From the NCBI GenBank assembly GCA_013153405.1, contig JAADEM010000017.1:1-41062 (forward strand): a stretch of 41,062 bases of DNA, given 5' to 3'. A program made the translations under genes and the position numbers. Positions within the stretch are counted from its first letter, which is position 1. Every line of letters starts with the position of its first letter. Positions 36,595-41,062 of this stretch are shown piece by piece. The stretch comes from Chlorobiota bacterium. Its GTDB lineage: Bacteria > Bacteroidota > Bacteroidia > Bacteroidales > Marinilabiliaceae. The notes under the pieces are model-generated. The model made no database searches, was not told the DNA's origin, and worked only from the letters and a program-made list of their open reading frames with translations.

Positions 36595-36602
36595 TATATT
36601 TG
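36595..36602 (+). promoter_or_regulatory. -7 box of the TPR protein gene
   Basis: TATATTTG matches TAnnTTTG. The start codon is 26 bases downstream. Confidence 0.55.
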
Positions 36603-36628
36603 ATCTGTAAATTTAAAAAAACACAGTC

Positions 36629-37912
36629 ATGAAACTCCTGTATTTCATTTTTCTGACAATTCTGCTTTTTCCTTATGCAAATTTAAAATCACAGCAAACC
36701 CCTATAAACATACTATTTCTGAACGAAAGGTATGATCAGATAATAGAACAACTTAAAAACAAACCTTTCCTGAGCGGAGACGAACTATCCAGTCTGGCTT
36801 TAAGCTACAGACAGACCGGTTATCCCGATAAGGCCATCGCTGTTCTGGAAGATAACTCTGGAGAAACATCAGTGGAACACATACGACTCTTGTCTCGTTT
36901 GTATTTTGAAACCGGAAATTACGACAAAGCACTTCCTCTGATAAAAAAAATATATGAAACCAACGGGTATGATTATAAAAATATAATCAGGTACTCTGAC
37001 ATACTTAATTTCAAAAAAGAATACGGCAAAACCATAGGACTGCTTACAAAATGGATTGAAACAGACTCTTTGAATTTTGAAGTAAACAAACGGCTGGCCG
37101 AAACATATCTTAAAGTCGACAGCCTTAACCTTGCGGCAAAACTGTATGAAAAGCTTTTAAACCAGTATCCTGAAAACCAGGTACTGTCATACAAGCTTGC
37201 TGTAATTTATCTGAGAATAAAAGAATACAGAAAAAGTCTTGACATTTGCGACACAATTCTTGCACACTCAAAGAATAATCAGAGATTTCTAATGTTAAAA
37301 GGTAAAGTATATTTCTCGGTAAACCAATACAGAAATGCAATTATTGTAATGAAGAAGCTTGAAAAGCTGGGCGATCATTCATATATCACGCAACGAATAC
37401 TCGGAATATCTTATTATAAAAAAAATGACTACCCCGAAGCTGTTTCATACCTGAAAGAAGCAATTGAATGGAATCCGGAAGATGCACTTGCACATTATTA
37501 CCTCGGAGCATCGCTCAGTTTACTGCCGGGTCCCGAAGAGGGAATACCTTACCTGAAAAAAGCGGAAGAAATACTTCAGCCGCCCGCTCAAATAATGGAA
37601 AAAATATACACCTACCTTGCTGCTATATATTCCAACACCGGGAAATTTAACCTTGCCGTGGATAATTATAAAAAAGCTTTAAAATACAATCCTCAAAACA
37701 TAAGATATTATCTCACAATTGCCACTATTTATGAATTTGACATTCATAATAAAAACAAGGCATTAAGTTATTACAAAAAATTCGTCAGCTCATTACCTCC
37801 TGCCCCCGACCCCGAAAACGGAAAGGACAGGTATACCATAAAACTTAAAGAGTATGCGGAAAACAGAATTTTGAAAATAAAAGAGGAAAACTTTTTTGAA
37901 GCTAAAAAATAG
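36629..37912 (+). CDS. Secreted TPR-repeat protein
   Basis: A signal peptide (MKLLYFIFLTILLFPYANLKS) precedes about 400 residues of tandem TPR-like repeats, for example KPFLSGDELSSLALSYRQTG, KRLAETYLKVDSLNLAAKLY, TQRILGISYYKKNDYPEAVS and LAAIYSNTGKFNLAVDNYKK. It is a likely periplasmic or surface scaffold; no catalytic domain is seen. Its stop is 12 bases from the stop of the convergent gene at 37925. The 12-base palindrome CCTGATATCAGG lies between and partly in that gap, too weak to be called a terminator. Confidence 0.88.
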   Translation: MKLLYFIFLTILLFPYANLKSQQTPINILFLNERYDQIIEQLKNKPFLSGDELSSLALSYRQTGYPDKAIAVLEDNSGETSVEHIRLLSRLYFETGNYDKALPLIKKIYETNGYDYKNIIRYSDILNFKKEYGKTIGLLTKWIETDSLNFEVNKRLAETYLKVDSLNLAAKLYEKLLNQYPENQVLSYKLAVIYLRIKEYRKSLDICDTILAHSKNNQRFLMLKGKVYFSVNQYRNAIIVMKKLEKLGDHSYITQRILGISYYKKNDYPEAVSYLKEAIEWNPEDALAHYYLGASLSLLPGPEEGIPYLKKAEEILQPPAQIMEKIYTYLAAIYSNTGKFNLAVDNYKKALKYNPQNIRYYLTIATIYEFDIHNKNKALSYYKKFVSSLPPAPDPENGKDRYTIKLKEYAENRILKIKEENFFEAKK

Positions 37913-37924
37913 GTATTCCTGATA

Positions 37925-38341
37925 TCAGGGAGCTGCCATTGAATCTAAGTATTCATAAATTTTAGTCATATCAACCTGTCGCTGAAATGAAAATGATTTA
38001 TGATTATTTTCAGCTGAATTATAAAAGAAAAGAGCCGTTTCAAAAAGTCTTTGCGCCTCTTTACGCTTACCGAGGTCCAGGCAAACCTCTCCGGCAGTAA
38101 AAAAAAACTGTCCCTTTGCATCCAGATATTCAACCCTGTCACTGCCTTTAACTGAGAGCGAGCCACCCCCGGTTTCTCCTTTTATCAGTTCATCATATGA
38201 AATACCTGTAAATTTTCCGGTCATTGTTTTTATCTCTTCGTAAGCTTTCTCCGTTTCTCCTGTATCACGAAGTTTAAGAACGAGTGTAACAAATTTAGCT
38301 ATCTCTTCAATCATCCTAAGTATAAAATCCCTTTTAAGCAT
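37925..38341 (-). CDS. Small helical protein of unknown function (DUF6483-like?)
   Basis: The 138-residue product starts MLKRDFILRMIEEIAKFVTLVLK and appears mostly alpha-helical, with a TPR-like C-terminal half (GEVCLDLGKRKEAQRLFETALFFY). The N-terminus resembles the DUF6483 family as far as I recall, but I cannot confirm this. It has no signal peptide or membrane segment, so it is probably cytoplasmic. It is convergent with the TPR protein gene and divergent from the ECF sigma operon, 281 bases away. No function is claimed. Confidence 0.7.
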   Translation of the reverse strand: MLKRDFILRMIEEIAKFVTLVLKLRDTGETEKAYEEIKTMTGKFTGISYDELIKGETGGGSLSVKGSDRVEYLDAKGQFFFTAGEVCLDLGKRKEAQRLFETALFFYNSAENNHKSFSFQRQVDMTKIYEYLDSMAAP

Positions 38342-38526
38342 ACACTTTTTTATTTCAAAATTACAATAAAGTATTTAACCCTGCTTAACCGGCAAAATAT
38401 TTCATCCTTTTCGTTTCACAAAAACAGTAAAACTCCTTGGCAACGATTAATGCGGCTCTCTCTTGTCTCACTGTTTAATTATTCGGGTTTTATGTTGTCA
38501 TAATAACAAAAAATTATTCAAGCACC

Positions 38527-38555
38527 GCAAGTTTTAACAAGTTTCAGGGTCTATA
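38527..38555 (+). promoter_or_regulatory. Candidate ECF-dependent promoter of the sigma operon
   Basis: GCAAG (38527-38531) and GTCTATA (38549-38555) are separated by 17 bases, an arrangement like the GCAAC/GTCTA type seen for some ECF sigma factors. No TAnnTTTG box is found near. Autoregulation is inferred only. Confidence 0.35.
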
Positions 38556-38622
38556 GAGTAGAGTGTTAATTTATACAGATTGCTTAAAAACACATTAAAA
38601 TAATTATACTGTTTAAGCCGGG

Positions 38623-39222
38623 ATGAACGATAAAGAACTGATACAGGGTATAATTAACAAAGATGAAAAATACTTTAAGATTTTTGTCGACAAGTATCAA
38701 TCTTTGGTACTTAATGTTTGTACCAGTTTCCTGCACTGTAAAAGTGATGCTGAGGATCTGACTCAGGAAATTTTTGTTGAGGTATTTCTTTCAATACATA
38801 AATTCAGAAACGAAGCAAAGTTATCAACCTGGCTGTACAGAATGGCTGTAAACAGATCTCTTAATTTCATCCGAAACAACAAAAAAAGAAATATCATAAA
38901 AAACATCGGAAGCTTTTTCACCGGTGACGATAAAAAAGAGATTCAAATCGCCGACCCCTCATATCTTTACGAAGATAGCGATGATGTAGAGAATGAACGT
39001 ATTGAACTATTGCACAAAGCTATAGACTCGCTTCCCGAAAAACAGAAAATTGCTTTTACATTAAGCAAATTCGATAAATTATCGTATGCTGAAATATCCG
39101 AAATAATGGGAATAACCCTTGCGGCAGTTGAGGGTCTTATACACAGAGCAAAAAAAAATGTAGCAAAAAAAATACTTTCTCATTACAGAAAAACTTCAAA
39201 AAAAGGCAAAAGAAAACATTAA
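38623..39222 (+). CDS. ECF-family RNA polymerase sigma factor
   Basis: The 199-residue protein has sigma-70 region 2 (YQSLVLNVCTSFLHCKSDAE followed by DLTQEIFVEVFLSIHKFR and STWLYRMAVNRSLNFIRN) and region 4 (LPEKQKIAFTLSKFDKLSYA followed by EISEIMGITLAAVEGLIHRAKKN). There is no region 1 or 3, so it is an extracytoplasmic-function sigma factor. It is the first gene of a four-gene operon; the next gene encodes a zinc-binding anti-sigma with one membrane helix, and the two after that encode Spy/CpxP-like proteins. This suggests response to envelope or metal stress. Confidence 0.95.
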   Translation: MNDKELIQGIINKDEKYFKIFVDKYQSLVLNVCTSFLHCKSDAEDLTQEIFVEVFLSIHKFRNEAKLSTWLYRMAVNRSLNFIRNNKKRNIIKNIGSFFTGDDKKEIQIADPSYLYEDSDDVENERIELLHKAIDSLPEKQKIAFTLSKFDKLSYAEISEIMGITLAAVEGLIHRAKKNVAKKILSHYRKTSKKGKRKH

Positions 39223-39253
39223 ACATTGTGTCATAATATCAAAAGATGTGATT

Positions 39254-39697
39254 ATGAATTGCAAACAAACACATAAAAAAATTATTCCATACATTAACGG
39301 AGAGCTTAATCCTGATACAATCCATGAAATTAAAGCACATTTAAATTCATGCAAAAGCTGCAATACTCTATACAATGAAGTGATAAAAACAATGAGCATT
39401 CCGGATAAACGTAAAGAAATTACTCCTAATCCGTTTTTGTATACAAGAATAAAAGAACAACTTACAACATACAACAATGGTGCTGAAAAAAAAGCTATTT
39501 CGGTATCTTATAAAAAGTTATTACAACCGATTATAGTTTCTGTCATGCTGGTTTTTGCCATCTTTTCAGGAATCGGTCTTGGAAATGCCTATTTCTCCGC
39601 TAAACCAAAAAATAAAATTATAATTGAAAAAACAACAGCATATTACCTTAACGACCTGAAACAGGAAAGACTTGAAATGACAATATTAAATAATTAG
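39254..39697 (+). CDS. Zinc-binding anti-sigma factor (zf-HC2), membrane-anchored
   Basis: The ATG at 39254 is preferred over a GTG two codons earlier. The 147-residue product has an N-terminal ZAS domain with the H-x3-C-x2-C motif AHLNSCKSC and an upstream Cys (MNCKQTHKKIIPYI). One transmembrane helix (IVSVMLVFAIFSGIGLGNAYF) is followed by a short periplasmic tail. It should hold the ECF sigma factor inactive at the inner membrane. It starts 31 bases after the sigma stop codon. The next gene begins 10 bases downstream with a clear GAGGTGAGG ribosome-binding site, unusual for this phylum. Confidence 0.92.
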   Translation: MNCKQTHKKIIPYINGELNPDTIHEIKAHLNSCKSCNTLYNEVIKTMSIPDKRKEITPNPFLYTRIKEQLTTYNNGAEKKAISVSYKKLLQPIIVSVMLVFAIFSGIGLGNAYFSAKPKNKIIIEKTTAYYLNDLKQERLEMTILNN

Positions 39698-39707
39698 AGG
39701 TGAGGCT

Positions 39708-40232
39708 ATGACAAAAAGAACTCTTATATATATAATTGCTTTTCTCGTTGTTCTGAATTTATCAACGATAGGAACCATAATCTATCATCTAAAAATATCA
39801 GACAATGAAAATACAGAAGTGCAGATTGAAGAAATAGATGTACCCGACACTCACCTTGGAAGATTCTTCAGACAGCAGCTGAGCCTTACACACCAACAAC
39901 ATATTAAATTCAGAATATACAGACAGCAGTTTCATTATAAAGCAAATATAGTTACCGATAAACTTCAGAAAAAAAGAAATGAGTTTATGGAAGAACTTGG
40001 CAAAAAAAACAGCGATACGGTAAAACTTCATCAACTTTCCCAGCAAATCGGAGACCTGCATGCCGAACTTAAACATCTAACTTTTGAATATTACCTGCAA
40101 ATGAAAAGTATTTGCAACGACGAACAACAAAACAAACTTTACTCAATATTCTGGTCTATGATGAATTCCGGTGAGCCGGCAAAACCGGGTTCACTTAAAG
40201 ACGACATTAAAAACAAACAGATATTTAATTAA
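39708..40232 (+). CDS. Membrane-anchored Spy/CpxP-like periplasmic metal-sensor protein
   Basis: The 174-residue product has an N-terminal membrane helix (TLIYIIAFLVVLNLSTIGTI) and a periplasmic helical domain of the CnrX/Spy/CpxP type. The LTxxQ-like signature LTHQQHIKF is present, followed by a long helix pair and a second Q-rich end (CNDEQQNKLYSIFWSMM). His and Cys residues could bind metal. In the CnrYXH system a CnrX-type protein senses metal and controls the anti-sigma. The same role is plausible here but inferred. It is third in the operon, and the next start is 22 bases downstream. Confidence 0.88.
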   Translation: MTKRTLIYIIAFLVVLNLSTIGTIIYHLKISDNENTEVQIEEIDVPDTHLGRFFRQQLSLTHQQHIKFRIYRQQFHYKANIVTDKLQKKRNEFMEELGKKNSDTVKLHQLSQQIGDLHAELKHLTFEYYLQMKSICNDEQQNKLYSIFWSMMNSGEPAKPGSLKDDIKNKQIFN

Positions 40233-40254
40233 TAAACACCTAAAATTTAATATC

Positions 40255-40842
40255 ATGAAAAATCTAAGTATTAAAACAACCGGATTGTTAATTCTGATGG
40301 CATTTTTAAGCATAAGCCCATCATTGATTGCCCAGGGATATGGCATGGGTTATGGCAGATTGAACGGTGCAGGAAGAGGTTATTTCTGTAACAACCTGCC
40401 CAATATTACCGAAGAGCAAAAAAACAAACTTGACGCCATGCGCACCGAACACTGGAAAAACGTACAAAACACACAAAACCTTATTGCCGAAAAAATTGCA
40501 CGCCTGCGCACATTGCGTACTGCCGACAATGTCGACATGAAAGAAATCAACAAAACAATTGATGAACTGAACTCGCTTAGAACTCAAATTCAGAAAAGCA
40601 GGGAACAACACATTCAGGATGTACGAAAACTTCTGACCGACGAACAAAGAGTTTATTTTGACAACTTCCAGAACACAAGAGGTCAGAGGTTCGGAAGAGG
40701 TATGGGACGCGGCATGGGAAGATGTGGCCGTGGTTATGGCAGAGGCCCCGGATTTGGTGCCGGCAATGCCACTTCCACAGCTCGTCCGGGTTATGGAAGA
40801 GGTCCTGGACGCGGATTCGGTCCATGCGGCAGATGGCAATAA
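40255..40842 (+). CDS. Secreted Spy/CpxP-like protein with Gly/Arg-rich tail
   Basis: The ATG at 40255 gives a proper signal peptide (MKNLSIKTTGLLILMAFLSI, cleavage near LIAQ) and a 195-residue product. The core (about 45-140) has two LTxxQ-like motifs, ITEEQKNKL and LTDEQRVYF, separated by a long helical hairpin, as in Spy/ZraP-type periplasmic chaperones. The N-terminal mature region (GYGMGYGRLNGAGRGY) and the last about 55 residues are rich in Gly, Arg and Met (RFGRGMGRGMGRCGRGYGRG). ZraP-type proteins have comparable low-complexity regions. It is last in the ECF operon; no terminator is seen before the repeat at 40868. Confidence 0.88.
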   Translation: MKNLSIKTTGLLILMAFLSISPSLIAQGYGMGYGRLNGAGRGYFCNNLPNITEEQKNKLDAMRTEHWKNVQNTQNLIAEKIARLRTLRTADNVDMKEINKTIDELNSLRTQIQKSREQHIQDVRKLLTDEQRVYFDNFQNTRGQRFGRGMGRGMGRCGRGYGRGPGFGAGNATSTARPGYGRGPGRGFGPCGRWQ

Positions 40843-40867
40843 TCTGCATATGTTTTTCACCCAAAAA

Positions 40868-41062
40868 GAGGATGTCATAAAAGAAGAACACAAACGTCGT
40901 TACAGGACTTCACCCCAATTTCTTGATGTATTATGAGTTAGAGGATGTCCAAAAAGTCGTCATTCCGAATAAAATGAAGGAATCTCTAAATTCACAAATG
41001 CTGATAATCAAGAGATTGCTTCGTCGTTTCTCCTCGCAATGACGTCGGGTTTATACTTTTTG
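40868..41062 (-). repeat. Dispersed intergenic repeat, copy R4 (3' end cut by window)
   Basis: Read on the minus strand from the window end: an ATAAACCCGACG start, the CGTCATTGCGAGGAG..CGACGAAGCAATCTC hairpin block, and the 29-base end block identical to R1 (40968-40940). A decayed second module (about 40935-40868) has ACTCATAATAC, ATTGGGGTGAAGTC and a GACATCCTCTTT end. It is thus a tandem of an intact and an eroded end, in inverted orientation to R1-R3. Confidence 0.8.

Noticed and set aside
37917..37930. CCTGATATCAGG palindrome between convergent genes as a bidirectional terminator
   Set aside because: It is only 12 bases, includes no loop and has no flanking T or A tract.
38623..40842. 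A Fec-type ECF/FecR anti-sigma system linked to a TonB receptor
   Set aside because: The anti-sigma has a ZAS zinc motif and a short periplasmic tail rather than a FecR domain, and no TonB receptor is adjacent.
40321..40893. Minus-strand 190-codon frame across the last Spy-like gene
   Set aside because: It is a shadow of the Gly/Arg-rich coding sequence, whose codons read as Ser/Ala/Thr-rich in reverse; the plus-strand gene has a signal peptide and LTxxQ motifs.

Overview
The window is a chromosomal segment from a Bacteroidota bacterium, probably an anaerobic or aerotolerant member of the Bacteroidales/Marinilabiliales type. The reasons are the Bacteroidota-type promoters (-7 box TAnnTTTG, for example upstream of rpsO, pnp and asnB), mostly weak Shine-Dalgarno sequences, abundant SPase II lipoproteins, a TonB-dependent receptor with a carboxypeptidase-like N-terminal domain, DUF5689 lipoproteins, and low-GC intergenic DNA carrying CGTCATTGCGA-type dispersed repeats. 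The genus is inference. No tRNA, rRNA, CRISPR array, phage or transposase gene was seen.

Layout. 1-6171: repeat fragment, rpsO, pnp, then a membrane protein, a prolyl oligopeptidase lipoprotein and a deoxynucleoside kinase. 6339-8063: an apparently highly expressed lipoprotein with OmpA-like and TPR segments. 8114-8806: repeats and terminators. 8910-15861: a divergent locus with a secreted endonuclease/exonuclease/phosphatase on the minus strand, and a TonB receptor plus two DUF5689/choice-of-anchor-J lipoproteins on the plus strand. 16222-17808: asnB. 17926-18702: an SRPBCC-yccF pair.

19135-26257 (minus) is a catabolic cluster. It holds a four-subunit 2-oxoacid:ferredoxin oxidoreductase, a PLP aminotransferase, a flavodoxin and a fused ADP-forming acyl-CoA synthetase. 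Together these can turn amino acids into organic acids with reduced ferredoxin/flavodoxin and ATP. A short broken coding remnant lies just downstream of the gamma subunit.

26715-38341: a GH13 alpha-amylase-family enzyme, a large predicted outer-membrane zincin/beta-propeller/barrel protein, an FAH-family enzyme, a DEDDh exonuclease paired with a TPR/PD40 protein, an exported Fe/Mn superoxide dismutase, a TPR protein and a small unknown gene. 38623-40842: a four-gene ECF sigma, zinc anti-sigma and two Spy/CpxP-like sensor operon. The window ends, as it begins, in a copy of the dispersed repeat, here in opposite orientation.
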